DNA of 64,000 bases, taken from contig NZ_JALBCV010000004.1 in NCBI RefSeq assembly GCF_022602565.1, positions 149,390 to 213,389 of the forward strand, given 5' to 3'. Shown in pieces: positions 54,465 through 64,000 of the stretch (positions are counted from its first letter, which is position 1; the number at the start of each line of letters is the position of its first letter). Made by a program: the position numbers and the translations under genes. The stretch is from Rosenbergiella metrosideri (lineage in GTDB: Bacteria > Pseudomonadota > Gammaproteobacteria > Enterobacterales > Enterobacteriaceae). Under the pieces are notes generated by a model. That model saw nothing but the letters and a program-made list of their open reading frames with translations, ran no database searches and was not told the DNA's origin.

Positions 54465-55346
54465 CTACATCAAATTAATAAACGGCAGAATATTTAAAAT
54501 TATTCCAGCAAAGATTACTAATCCAACGTAGTTATTGTTTAAGAAGGCTTGGAAGCAGCCCCCTCGCTCGCGAAAGTAGATAAGCTTTTGCTGCCACCCA
54601 AACAGTATCGCGGCGACCACTAAACCACCGTAATAAAAGCTATTCAGGTGCAAAGACCGGCCGACTAAAACCAGCAGTACTAAAGTACTGAGCTGTAATA
54701 ATCCGATGATTGTCCGATCATGCTTACCAAAGAGAATGGCTGTCGATTTCACCCCAATCTTGAGATCATCATTCCGATCGACCATTGCATATTGCGTATC
54801 ATACGCTACGGTCCAACAGATATTAGCGAAGAACAGTAACCAACACACACCGGGTAGTGTTTCCGTTACAGCTGCCCATGACATCGGAATCGCCCACCCA
54901 AATGCCGCACCTAACACCACTTGTGGCAAATGAGTATAGCGCTTCATAAAAGGATAGATTGCCGCCAGCGCCACACCACCGACTGAAAGCAAGATCGTCA
55001 TACGATTCATGGTCAGCACAAGTAAAAATGAACACAGCACTAAGGCGATAAATAAAACTTTTGCTTCCTTAGCCGTTACCCGCCCGCTCGCCAGCGGGCG
55101 ATTCTTAGTTCTTTCTACATGCCCATCAATATTCCGATCGGCATAGTCATTCACCACGCAACCCGCCGCCCGCATGAAAATAACCCCTAAGGTAAAGACA
55201 ATCAGTACTTGAAGTGGCGGAAAAGACATTCCCGATAGCCACAAAGCCCAAAATGTTGGCCAGAGTAGGAGAAGTGTACCGATAGGCTTATCCAGCCGCA
55301 TTAATTGCAGGTAAGCTTTTATTTTTGAAGAGGTTGCAGAATGCAC
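54465..55346 (-). CDS. ubiA: 4-hydroxybenzoate octaprenyltransferase
   Basis: The 293-residue membrane protein has about nine helices and the two Asp-rich motifs [15 protein letters not shown] and [13 protein letters not shown] that bind prenyl diphosphate with Mg2+. UbiA (290 in E. coli) attaches the isoprenoid tail to 4-hydroxybenzoate in ubiquinone synthesis. Its start overlaps the end of ubiC by 28 bases. Confidence 0.97.
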   Translation of the reverse strand: MHSATSSKIKAYLQLMRLDKPIGTLLLLWPTFWALWLSGMSFPPLQVLIVFTLGVIFMRAAGCVVNDYADRNIDGHVERTKNRPLASGRVTAKEAKVLFIALVLCSFLLVLTMNRMTILLSVGGVALAAIYPFMKRYTHLPQVVLGAAFGWAIPMSWAAVTETLPGVCWLLFFANICWTVAYDTQYAMVDRNDDLKIGVKSTAILFGKHDRTIIGLLQLSTLVLLVLVGRSLHLNSFYYGGLVVAAILFGWQQKLIYFRERGGCFQAFLNNNYVGLVIFAGIILNILPFINLM

Positions 55347-55882
55347 GGTAAAGATCCTTTTGCCAATAGCGGGTAAAGTGGTGAAGCAGGTAAAAATATT
55401 TCGGTCAATAATAACGGTTTATTTGCGAGGCGTAACAAGGAACGTCTTGCCCACAATCCACTCATCGTGCCTGGCGATAAAAAATCTCGACATAATGACG
55501 AGGATTGAAATAAATAATGTCCTAAGGGTCGAGTACCTAATGCCATCAACGAAGCCTCAGGACCTTGTAAGCTGCTTTCAGGTATCACCGTTCTCCCCGC
55601 AAGCCAAGGTTCTCCGTCCGCTAGAAGTTGTACTTCTCGCAACCAAAATTGCGTGTTTTCCGGATGACCTACAACTAACGCATGCTCTTGAGGCGTCAGC
55701 GCATGCTCAGAAAAGAATCCTTCTTTAACGATAGTAACCTCTAGTTTCTGACAATACGCTTCTAATCGTGCCGTCATTGATGTTTCATCCACCAGCCATG
55801 AATAAATATCTGGAGCACAGTCAGATTCATTGAGGGCGCGAAATTGATCGGTCAGCAATCGCTGTACTGAGAGGTCTTGCAT
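55319..55882 (-). CDS. ubiC: Chorismate pyruvate-lyase
   Basis: The 187-residue protein has [26 protein letters not shown] and [15 protein letters not shown], matching UbiC (165 in E. coli), which makes 4-hydroxybenzoate from chorismate. The ATG at 55882 has GGAAG upstream. E. coli UbiC ends at PASPLY; here about 17 extra residues follow and run into the ubiA start. The mal genes usually upstream are missing. Confidence 0.92.
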   Translation of the reverse strand: MQDLSVQRLLTDQFRALNESDCAPDIYSWLVDETSMTARLEAYCQKLEVTIVKEGFFSEHALTPQEHALVVGHPENTQFWLREVQLLADGEPWLAGRTVIPESSLQGPEASLMALGTRPLGHYLFQSSSLCRDFLSPGTMSGLWARRSLLRLANKPLLLTEIFLPASPLYPLLAKGSLPCILQPLQK

Positions 55883-55967
55883 GAAACGCTTCCGTATTCT
55901 TCTTGGAAATGTCACTCATCATAACAGAGTATGAACCCATCTTCTGCAGATAACCAGAACCTGTCCC

Positions 55968-56387
55968 CTACTCTCTTTTAAGGCGTCGGCTATTTGCTAA
56001 CCAAAGCGTCACCACCAACACTAAAATCGCAGCAGAATAGAACAGCGTATCCAATGGGTCTTTGTGGTCGACGATAATGAGGCGAATAATCGCGGTGATA
56101 CCGATATAGATGAAGTAACGTAGGGGAAAATGATAGCCCGATAAGAAATATTTAATGATTAGGGCAATAAATTCGAAATAGAGGAAATAGATCACGATCC
56201 CTTCAATCAATAGGTAAGACGATTGCTCCTCACCCCGATGAAATAATACAGCCACCAAGTTAATCGTCTCTTTACCTAAAAAGACCGCTAAGATTGCGGC
56301 TAAAGCGATCAGGCCAATATTCAATACCCACTGTAAGAAGTTAGCAATCGCCCGCGGAACTTTTGGTGTAACAACGTGATCATTCAT
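55968..56387 (-). CDS. psiE: Phosphate-starvation-inducible protein PsiE
   Basis: The 139-residue protein has four membrane helices and the family pattern ([54 protein letters not shown]). E. coli PsiE has 136. Its function is unknown, but it is Pho-regulated in E. coli. It lies 85 bases from ubiC. Confidence 0.95.
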   Translation of the reverse strand: MNDHVVTPKVPRAIANFLQWVLNIGLIALAAILAVFLGKETINLVAVLFHRGEEQSSYLLIEGIVIYFLYFEFIALIIKYFLSGYHFPLRYFIYIGITAIIRLIIVDHKDPLDTLFYSAAILVLVVTLWLANSRRLKRE

Positions 56388-56483
56388 TATTTTTACTCAT
56401 TTTTTATAATAGGAGAGCCAAAATAATAATGCTTTAATGTGACAGATATCTCAATAAATGATGTTTTTTCTTAGAAATAAAAA

Positions 56484-56509
56484 AAAAAGCGGCACCATCA
56501 CCGCTTTTT
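56484..56509 (-). terminator. Terminator of pgi
   Basis: AAAAAGCGG and CCGCTTTTT form a 9-bp stem with an eight-base loop; minus-strand T run follows. Confidence 0.88.
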
Positions 56510-56527
56510 CTCCACTGCTATCTCAGT

Positions 56528-58529
<2,002 letters not shown>

Positions 58530-58714
58530 CCAGAAGAGGCGCGTCACCCAGGCAGTATGTCAGAGAATCCGTATTCATTGACGGCATATCAGGGGGAGTG
58601 ACGCCGAGACGATAAACATACGGGCTGTTTATTTGTCGGCTACAGGGGCTGAATCCCTTGAGTTGTCACCAATACATCAGTTGATGTTAATGACGTTAGG
58701 TGGGGGGCTTCTGA
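58530..58714 (+). ncRNA. Lysine riboswitch aptamer (L box)
   Basis: P1 is CAGAAG (58531-58536) paired with CTTCTG (58708-58713). Conserved core elements AGAGGCGCG at the 5' side and GGCTACAGGGGCTGAATCCC near 58640 match the L box of enterobacterial lysC. Lysine binding should shut off lysC. Confidence 0.92.
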
Positions 58715-58749
58715 GTAGAGAACAGTTAGACTGTATCTTCACCCCTCAC
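58700..58749 (+). promoter_or_regulatory. Expression platform stem of the lysine riboswitch
   Basis: GTGGGGGG (58700-58707) pairs with CCCCTCAC (58742-58749), including one G-U pair, enclosing the inner hairpin ACAGTTAGACTGT (58722-58734). It abuts the 3' strand of the aptamer P1, so the two helices could exchange. No strong T run follows, so control may act through RNA structure and stability more than termination. Confidence 0.55.
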
Positions 58750-58796
58750 TTAAAAATGATCTGTTTATTTATTTTTTAGAATCGAGGGTGTTAAGC

Positions 58797-60152
58797 ATGT
58801 CCCAATCCACATTTATTGTGGCAAAATTCGGTGGTACCAGTGTTGCTGATTTCGAAGCAATGTCCCGCAGTGCCGATATTGTACTCAGTCGTCCAGACGT
58901 TAAGCTTGTTGTTCTTTCGGCATCTGCCGGCATCACCAATATTTTGGTTGAACTTGCCTCAGGTCAAGAGACCGCCCGTCGGGCTTTTTTACTCGACGAA
59001 GTCCGTCGTATTCAGTATGCAATTGTCAATAATCTCCGTAGCGCCGATGTTGTCCGCGATGAAATTGACCGCATCCTCGAAAGTATCACCACGTTATCCG
59101 AAGCAGCCTCACTTGCGACATCTTTAGCGCTTACCGATGAACTCGTTAGCCATGGTGAGCTGATGTCGACACTGTTGTTCACCGAACTCATCCGTGAGCG
59201 TGACGTTGCCGTCAAATGGTTTGATGTCCGTAAAGTTATGCGCACCAGTGATCGTTTTGGCAGTGCAGAACCTGAGCTTAAGAGCGTTGGTGAGCTGGCA
59301 ACACAATATTTGGCCCCGCTCTTAAATGATAATCTTGTGATCACCCAAGGCTTTATCGGTAGTGAGGAAAAAGGACGCACCACTACGCTAGGTCGCGGAG
59401 GCAGTGACTATACTGCCGCGTTACTCGGCGAAGCCCTACATGCTAGTCGTATTGATATCTGGACGGACGTGACGGGGATTTTCTCTACCGATCCACGGGT
59501 TGTCCCCACAGCTAAGCGTATTGCCGAGATCTCTTTTGAGGAAGCCGCTGAGATGGCAACCTTTGGCGCGAAAGTTCTCCACCCCGCGACGCTACTTCCT
59601 GCTGTACGCAACAATATTCCAGTCTTCGTAGGTTCAAGCAAAGCGCCAAACGATGGCGGTACGTTTGTCTACCCCGAAACGAATGAAAAGCCTTTGTTTA
59701 GAGCCTTAACCCTGCGCCGACGCCAAACGCTATTGACGCTTCATAGCCTAAAGATGCTGCACGCACGAGGTTTCTTAGCGGAAGTTTTTGCTGTTCTGGC
59801 TCGCCACCATATTTCGGTTGATTTGATTACCACATCAGAAGTCAGTATCGCTTTGACCTTGGATACGACCGATACCAGTGGCCAAGCACGGGGGTTATTA
59901 ACCCAAGCCCTACTTACTGAATTATCGGCCTTATGCCGCGTCGAGGTTGAAGAAGATCTCTCTTTAGTGGCATTGATTGGAAATCAACTCTCGCAATCTC
60001 CAGGGGTAGGAAAGGAAGTATTCGGGGTGTTATCCGCCTTTAACCTGCGTTTAATTTGTTATGGTGCGAGTGAACATAACCTCTGTTTCTTGCTGCCAAG
60101 TAAGGATGCGGAAGCGGCGGTACAAACCCTGCACCGACATCTCTTCGAATAA
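58797..60152 (+). CDS. lysC: Lysine-sensitive aspartokinase III
   Basis: The 451-residue protein has the aspartokinase signature [35 protein letters not shown], and C-terminal ACT domains (from about residue 300) containing [14 protein letters not shown] and [22 protein letters not shown], where lysine inhibits. E. coli LysC has 449. The ATG at 58797 is chosen because the [13 protein letters not shown] start matches; the frame opens three codons earlier. A PanS-like gene starts 11 bases after its stop. Confidence 0.97.
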   Translation: MSQSTFIVAKFGGTSVADFEAMSRSADIVLSRPDVKLVVLSASAGITNILVELASGQETARRAFLLDEVRRIQYAIVNNLRSADVVRDEIDRILESITTLSEAASLATSLALTDELVSHGELMSTLLFTELIRERDVAVKWFDVRKVMRTSDRFGSAEPELKSVGELATQYLAPLLNDNLVITQGFIGSEEKGRTTTLGRGGSDYTAALLGEALHASRIDIWTDVTGIFSTDPRVVPTAKRIAEISFEEAAEMATFGAKVLHPATLLPAVRNNIPVFVGSSKAPNDGGTFVYPETNEKPLFRALTLRRRQTLLTLHSLKMLHARGFLAEVFAVLARHHISVDLITTSEVSIALTLDTTDTSGQARGLLTQALLTELSALCRVEVEEDLSLVALIGNQLSQSPGVGKEVFGVLSAFNLRLICYGASEHNLCFLLPSKDAEAAVQTLHRHLFE

Positions 60153-60163
60153 GGGAGAGTGTA

Positions 60164-61075
60164 ATGTTAGCCAAGGTAACACGGTTGTTTCCGTTATGGG
60201 CAGTAGCATTATCAGCGGCCGCCTATTGGCGACCGACTGGCTTCACAGCAATAGGGCCTTGGGTCAGTGAGCTTTTGATGCTGATAATGTTCGGGATGGG
60301 AGTAACCTTAAGTTTAGACGACTTCCGTCGAGTACTGAATCGCCCTGCTCCGGTATTGGCAGGGACATTTCTACACTACCTAGTTATGCCAGCGGCCGCG
60401 TATGGCTTGGCTAAAATCATGCATATGCCCGCCGATCTTGCGGCGGGAATGATATTGGTCGGCAGTGTCGCGAGTGGTACGGCGTCGAATGTGATGATTT
60501 ATCTGGCTAAGGGAGATGTCGCTTTATCCGTGACGATCTCTTCTGTTTCAGCCCTCGTTGGGGTGGTAGCAACTCCGTTATTGACAAGGTTGTATGTCGA
60601 TACTCATATTCAAGTCGATATTGCCGGTATGTTGTGGAGCATCGTCAAGATCGTACTGATCCCCATCAGCTTAGGATTGATTGTGCATCATAGCTGTAAA
60701 AAGCTGGTCGAGCGGATTGAGTCCTTTTTACCCACACTTTCGATGGTCGCTATTTTACTCATCATTGCAGCCGTGGTGGCGGGAAGCCAACAGTATATTT
60801 CAAGCGTGGGGTTAACCGTTATTGTCGCGGTAGTACTGCATAACGCCATAGGTTTAATGGCGGGCTATTGGGGAGGCAAGCTCTTTGGCTTTGATGAGTC
60901 GGTATGCCGTACTTTGGCTCTGGAGGTGGGGATGCAAAACTCAGGACTCGCGGCAACCTTAGGTAAACTCTATTTCTCGCCTTTGGCCGCATTACCAGGT
61001 GCACTTTTCTCGGTCTGGCATAATATTTCCGGGTCGTTGTTGTCCGGTTATTGGTCTGGTAAGAAAACGTCTTAG
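60164..61075 (+). CDS. panS: BASS-family transporter, PanS-like
   Basis: The 303-residue protein has about ten membrane helices and the bile-acid:sodium symporter family blocks [46 protein letters not shown] and [21 protein letters not shown]. It most resembles PanS, a ketopantoate/pantothenate transporter of enterics. GGGAG precedes its ATG, 11 bases after lysC, with no terminator between, so it should be transcribed with lysC under the lysine riboswitch. The substrate is inferred. Confidence 0.75.
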   Translation: MLAKVTRLFPLWAVALSAAAYWRPTGFTAIGPWVSELLMLIMFGMGVTLSLDDFRRVLNRPAPVLAGTFLHYLVMPAAAYGLAKIMHMPADLAAGMILVGSVASGTASNVMIYLAKGDVALSVTISSVSALVGVVATPLLTRLYVDTHIQVDIAGMLWSIVKIVLIPISLGLIVHHSCKKLVERIESFLPTLSMVAILLIIAAVVAGSQQYISSVGLTVIVAVVLHNAIGLMAGYWGGKLFGFDESVCRTLALEVGMQNSGLAATLGKLYFSPLAALPGALFSVWHNISGSLLSGYWSGKKTS

Positions 61076-61085
61076 ACCTTTCTTT

Positions 61086-61112
61086 GGCTCGACAACGTTT
61101 TGCTGTCGAGCC
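61086..61112. terminator. Terminator after panS
   Basis: GGCTCGACA and TGTCGAGCC form a 9-bp stem with a nine-base loop followed by TGTCTTTT. It separates the convergent yjbB gene. Confidence 0.85.
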
Positions 61113-61118
61113 TGTCTT

Positions 61119-62738
61119 TTATTCCTCTTCTGCCTCACGCTGGTTAAGTACCCCATAGGCCACTGAGCAAAATAGGGAGTTTAATCTTTTCATCTCTCCC
61201 AGTAATCCTAAATGTAGTGAACTGGTTTCGAGGCTCTGCTTATTTTGTAGCGATAATCGCTCAACATGAGTTAAAGAGTAACGCTGGGTCAGCTGACGAA
61301 AACGGTGCTTGGAACGTCGTAACCGCCGTGCAGCATCCAGATCACGAGCAATAAAGACGGATAGACTAAGCTGTAGATTTTCCAGAAGATTATCGTATAA
61401 CGTTGCGAGTTCTTCGAGGCCTTCCGTAGAGAAGGGGCGTTGCTTAGCCAGTGATTTCGCTGCAATATCTACCGTCATCGTCTCTAGAATATCCCCTGCT
61501 TGTTCCAAATTAACAGCCGTATTAAAAATCTCAGCCCAGCGTTCAGATTCTTGTTCTTGAAGCTCTGCTCTAGGGATTTGCGCCAGATAGAGTTTGATTC
61601 CGGTATATAAGGCATCCACTTGGTCGTCATAACGGGTTATCACCTTCTCTTCGCCTTGATGTCCCTGAAAAGCCCGCTTGAGGCAGATCATCATCTTTTC
61701 GATGATATCCCCCATACGCAAAGTTTCTCTGGCAGCATTGACCAGCGCTAAGGAGGGAGTATCAAGTGCCGCACGATCTAGATATCTTGTGGTGAATTTT
61801 TCTGTTTCGTTGGTAGCCGCCGGGATCCAGCGCTCACACAGACGCGCCATCTTCTCGGTCAGGGGGAGTAACAGTAGGCAGCGTACTACGTTGTAAAATA
61901 CGTGGAATAAGATCACCAAATCAGCGTTCGATACCGTCAATTTATCGAGATGATGGGCAAAAATACCAATAAACGGTAATACCACTACAGCACCAATGAG
62001 CTTGAAGAGTAAGCTTCCTAACGCGACTTGCTTACTTTGGACACTCGCCTTACCACTATTCAATAACGCAAGAATCCCACTACCTATATTCGCGCCAATC
62101 ACTAAGCACAGGGCAACTTTTAACGCAATTACATCTGTCGCGGTCAGCGTGGCGGTAATCAAGACTGCCGCTAGGCTTGAGTAACTGACCATCGCAAAGA
62201 ATGCCCCAACCAGGGCATCCAATAATATATCACCGGTCAACGATGAGAATAAGACCTGAACGCCTGCAGCATGGGTAATGGGGCGAGAAGCTTCGACTAT
62301 TAATTGTAGCGCTAAGAGGATTAGGCCAAGACCGATGAGTGTATGGCCTATCTGACCGATCCGGGTCTGCTTACGGCTAATAAAAAGCATCACGCCGATA
62401 AAAATAAATAACGGTGATAACCAAGAGAGATCGTAGGTCAGTACCCTTGCCATCAACGCAGTACCGACATCAGCTCCCAAGATTACCGTGAGCGCCGGGG
62501 TGAGCGTCATAAGATTCTGAGCAACAAAGGAAGTCACTAATAACGTGGTCGCATTACTGCTCTGTACCAGTGCCGTTACTCCTATTCCTGCCAAGAAGGC
62601 GAAAGGCTTTTTCTCCACGCTTCGGCTTAACACACGTCGTAAATCTGCGCCAAAAACACGCATTATTCCGGAGCGTACTATCTGAGTCCCCCATACCAAT
62701 AGGGCTATTGCGGCCAGTAGATTAAGTAATATAAGCAT
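61119..62738 (-). CDS. yjbB: Na/Pi cotransporter family protein YjbB
   Basis: The 539-residue protein (543 in E. coli) has eight to nine membrane helices with the duplicated QSSNATTLLV and SYSSLAAVLI sequences of Na+/phosphate cotransporters (residues about 50-80 and 180-210). A long cytosolic PhoU-like helical domain follows (about 330-539). In E. coli it exports phosphate when phosphate is in excess. It lies next to metA on the same strand, 88 bases apart. Confidence 0.93.
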   Translation of the reverse strand: MLILLNLLAAIALLVWGTQIVRSGIMRVFGADLRRVLSRSVEKKPFAFLAGIGVTALVQSSNATTLLVTSFVAQNLMTLTPALTVILGADVGTALMARVLTYDLSWLSPLFIFIGVMLFISRKQTRIGQIGHTLIGLGLILLALQLIVEASRPITHAAGVQVLFSSLTGDILLDALVGAFFAMVSYSSLAAVLITATLTATDVIALKVALCLVIGANIGSGILALLNSGKASVQSKQVALGSLLFKLIGAVVVLPFIGIFAHHLDKLTVSNADLVILFHVFYNVVRCLLLLPLTEKMARLCERWIPAATNETEKFTTRYLDRAALDTPSLALVNAARETLRMGDIIEKMMICLKRAFQGHQGEEKVITRYDDQVDALYTGIKLYLAQIPRAELQEQESERWAEIFNTAVNLEQAGDILETMTVDIAAKSLAKQRPFSTEGLEELATLYDNLLENLQLSLSVFIARDLDAARRLRRSKHRFRQLTQRYSLTHVERLSLQNKQSLETSSLHLGLLGEMKRLNSLFCSVAYGVLNQREAEEE

Positions 62739-62826
62739 TTCATCCCGCTTTATCGTTACTATTATGCGTAAAAGCGTAGACGAAAGTTATGATCAAACAA
62801 CCTCAGGGATGCCGCAACTCGCCCTG

Positions 62827-63756
62827 TTAATCTAGAGTGGGATTCATCTCTCGTAAGTCGAACGGCGTGATTTGGTAGACATAATAATTGAGCCAGTTAG
62901 CAAAAAGTAGGTGGCCATGACTGCGCCATGTCGCTTTCGGCTTATTCGCAGGATTATTATCGGGGAAATAATTATCGGGTAAGATAGGTGATAATCCCGC
63001 TTCTGTATCGCGAATAAATTCTGCCGCCAATGTATGCGCATCGTATTCTGGATGCCCCGTCACTAATACTAATCTTTTATCTCGAGAGGCCATAAGATAA
63101 GCCCCTGCTTGCTGAGAGCTCGCTAAGATATCTAAATCAGTATACGTTTTAATCGTCTCGATGGGGAAAGCAGCATAGCGAGAGTGGGGAGCCAGAAAGG
63201 TTTCATCAAAACCGCGAGTCAGTAAGGCATGAGGCTCTAAGTTCAGGTGCTCATACACTCCAGAGATCTTCTCTTCCAATGTTTGTTTAGGCACATCATA
63301 AAGAATATTTAACGCCGCTTGTACCGCCCAACATACACAAAGTGTTGATGTCACATGTTTTTTCGCCCAACTTAATACCTCACTGATCTGTGGCCAATAG
63401 GCGACATCGTCAAAATCGACTAAACCTAATGGAGCCCCGGTCACGATGAGGCCATCATAGTTCTCATCCTTAATATCGTCGAAATTACGATAAAAGGTAT
63501 TAAGGTGTTCTGTGGGCGTGTTACGTGATTCTCTATTATCGATACGGAGGAGTTGGATATCGAGTTGCAATGGAGAGTTCGATAATAACCGTAAAAACTG
63601 ATTTTCAGTCTCAATTTTTTTCGGCATGAGGTTGAGGATCAGTACCTTCAATGGGCGAATATTTTGGAGATGCGCACGTGTATCGGTCATCACGAACACG
63701 TTTTCATTACGCAAAAAATTCACTGCAGGAAGCTCATCAGGTACTTTAATCGGCAT
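62827..63756 (-). CDS. metA: Homoserine O-succinyltransferase
   Basis: The 309-residue protein matches MetA (309). The nucleophile Cys142 lies in [18 protein letters not shown] and the catalytic His and Glu in [16 protein letters not shown] near 235-237. It transfers succinyl (or acetyl in some relatives) to homoserine, the first committed step of methionine synthesis. Met boxes are upstream and a 5S rRNA gene flanks the other side. Confidence 0.97.
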   Translation of the reverse strand: MPIKVPDELPAVNFLRNENVFVMTDTRAHLQNIRPLKVLILNLMPKKIETENQFLRLLSNSPLQLDIQLLRIDNRESRNTPTEHLNTFYRNFDDIKDENYDGLIVTGAPLGLVDFDDVAYWPQISEVLSWAKKHVTSTLCVCWAVQAALNILYDVPKQTLEEKISGVYEHLNLEPHALLTRGFDETFLAPHSRYAAFPIETIKTYTDLDILASSQQAGAYLMASRDKRLVLVTGHPEYDAHTLAAEFIRDTEAGLSPILPDNYFPDNNPANKPKATWRSHGHLLFANWLNYYVYQITPFDLREMNPTLD

Positions 63757-63781
63757 AACCTTTAATCCTCAAACTCTATTT

Positions 63782-63797
63782 AGACGTCCAGATAGCC
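63782..63797 (-). promoter_or_regulatory. MetJ operator of metA
   Basis: Two abutting octamers, AGACGTCC and AGATAGCC, match the MetJ consensus AGACGTCT at seven and five positions. They lie 26-41 bases upstream of the metA start. Confidence 0.75.
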
Positions 63798-63886
63798 AAT
63801 ATAGCGTGGCAGCGAAAGGCTGTCGAGCAATGCGAGGGGTAGGTGAAATAATTTCAGCTTAGCTTAGAACAAAAAGAGAAAAGCAA

Positions 63887-63912
63887 AAAGGCCACCTTTA
63901 TAGGTGGCCTTT
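63887..63912 (-). terminator. Terminator of the rRNA operon
   Basis: GGCCACC and GGTGGCC form a 7-bp stem (extended by flanking A-T pairs) with a six-base loop. It is followed on the minus strand by TTTTTGCTTTT, downstream of 5S rRNA. Confidence 0.88.
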
Positions 63913-63921
63913 TTTAAAAGG

Positions 63922-64000
63922 ATCCTGGCAGTTCCCTACTCTCGCATGGGGAGACCCCACACTACCATCGGCGCTACGGCGTTTCACTTCTGAGTTCGGC
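63922..64000 (-). rRNA. rrf: 5S ribosomal RNA, 3' part
   Basis: The reverse complement reads GCCGAACTCAGAAGTGAAAC at the window edge and ends in GTAGGGAACTGCCAGGAT, essentially identical to enterobacterial 5S rRNA. The 5' 40 bases lie beyond the window. Confidence 0.97.

Overview
The window looks like a chromosomal segment of an enterobacterium (Enterobacterales). The right half (about 37.5-64 kb) carries the conserved neighbourhood found near 90-92 min of the E. coli map: ssb, uvrA, yjbQ, tyrB, dnaB, qorA, dusA, zur, dinF, lexA, dgkA, plsB, ubiA, ubiC, psiE, pgi, lysC, yjbB, metA and the 3' end of a 5S rRNA gene. Compared with E. coli, several neighbours are missing from their usual slots: alr between dnaB and tyrB, the malEFG/malK-lamB-malM block between psiE and ubiC, pspG, yjbJ and yjbR. 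With membrane PQQ glucose dehydrogenase, D-arabinitol dehydrogenase, haem uptake and moderate GC this would suit an Erwiniaceae-type plant, nectar or insect associate. The genus is a guess.

The left half (1 to about 37.5 kb) is an accessory mosaic. It holds a Fur-box haem receptor with the start of hemS (1-2.6 kb); a membrane metallophosphoesterase and a NUDIX hydrolase; a decayed siderophore-receptor remnant; an XRE regulator divergent from a yafE-like methyltransferase with a shared inverted-repeat operator; an Old Yellow Enzyme plus ArsR pair; a 45-residue membrane protein with its own promoter and terminator; dihydroxyacetone kinase and a YghA-type dehydrogenase; a TerC-like YjbE protein; arabinitol dehydrogenase coupled to a SemiSWEET protein; a metal block (zitB, arsR-type regulator, copA with a CueR-type promoter); sugar oxidation and isomerisation genes (AGE epimerase, second YghA, gcd, ghrA); transporters (EamA, MFS, MdtJI, a POT peptide permease); a small oxygenase/isochorismatase/cupin operon beside a glutathione transferase; and an orphan type VI secretion ATPase gene, clpV.

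Regulation visible in the DNA includes Fur boxes (haem receptor and a dead receptor), LexA boxes (lexA twice, ssb/uvrA once), MetJ boxes (metA and, unexpectedly, an MFS transporter), a lysine riboswitch before lysC that probably also covers a BASS/PanS-like transporter, a CueR-type promoter, and candidate ArsR and XRE palindromes. At least three gene remnants are visible: two TonB-dependent receptors and one ArsR-type regulator. No IS element, prophage, CRISPR array or tRNA was recognised.

The most interesting undescribed leads are the MetJ-type operator on the MFS transporter gene, the dalD-SemiSWEET pair, the self-contained small membrane protein unit, the XRE/methyltransferase divergent operator, and the riboswitch-lysC-PanS arrangement.
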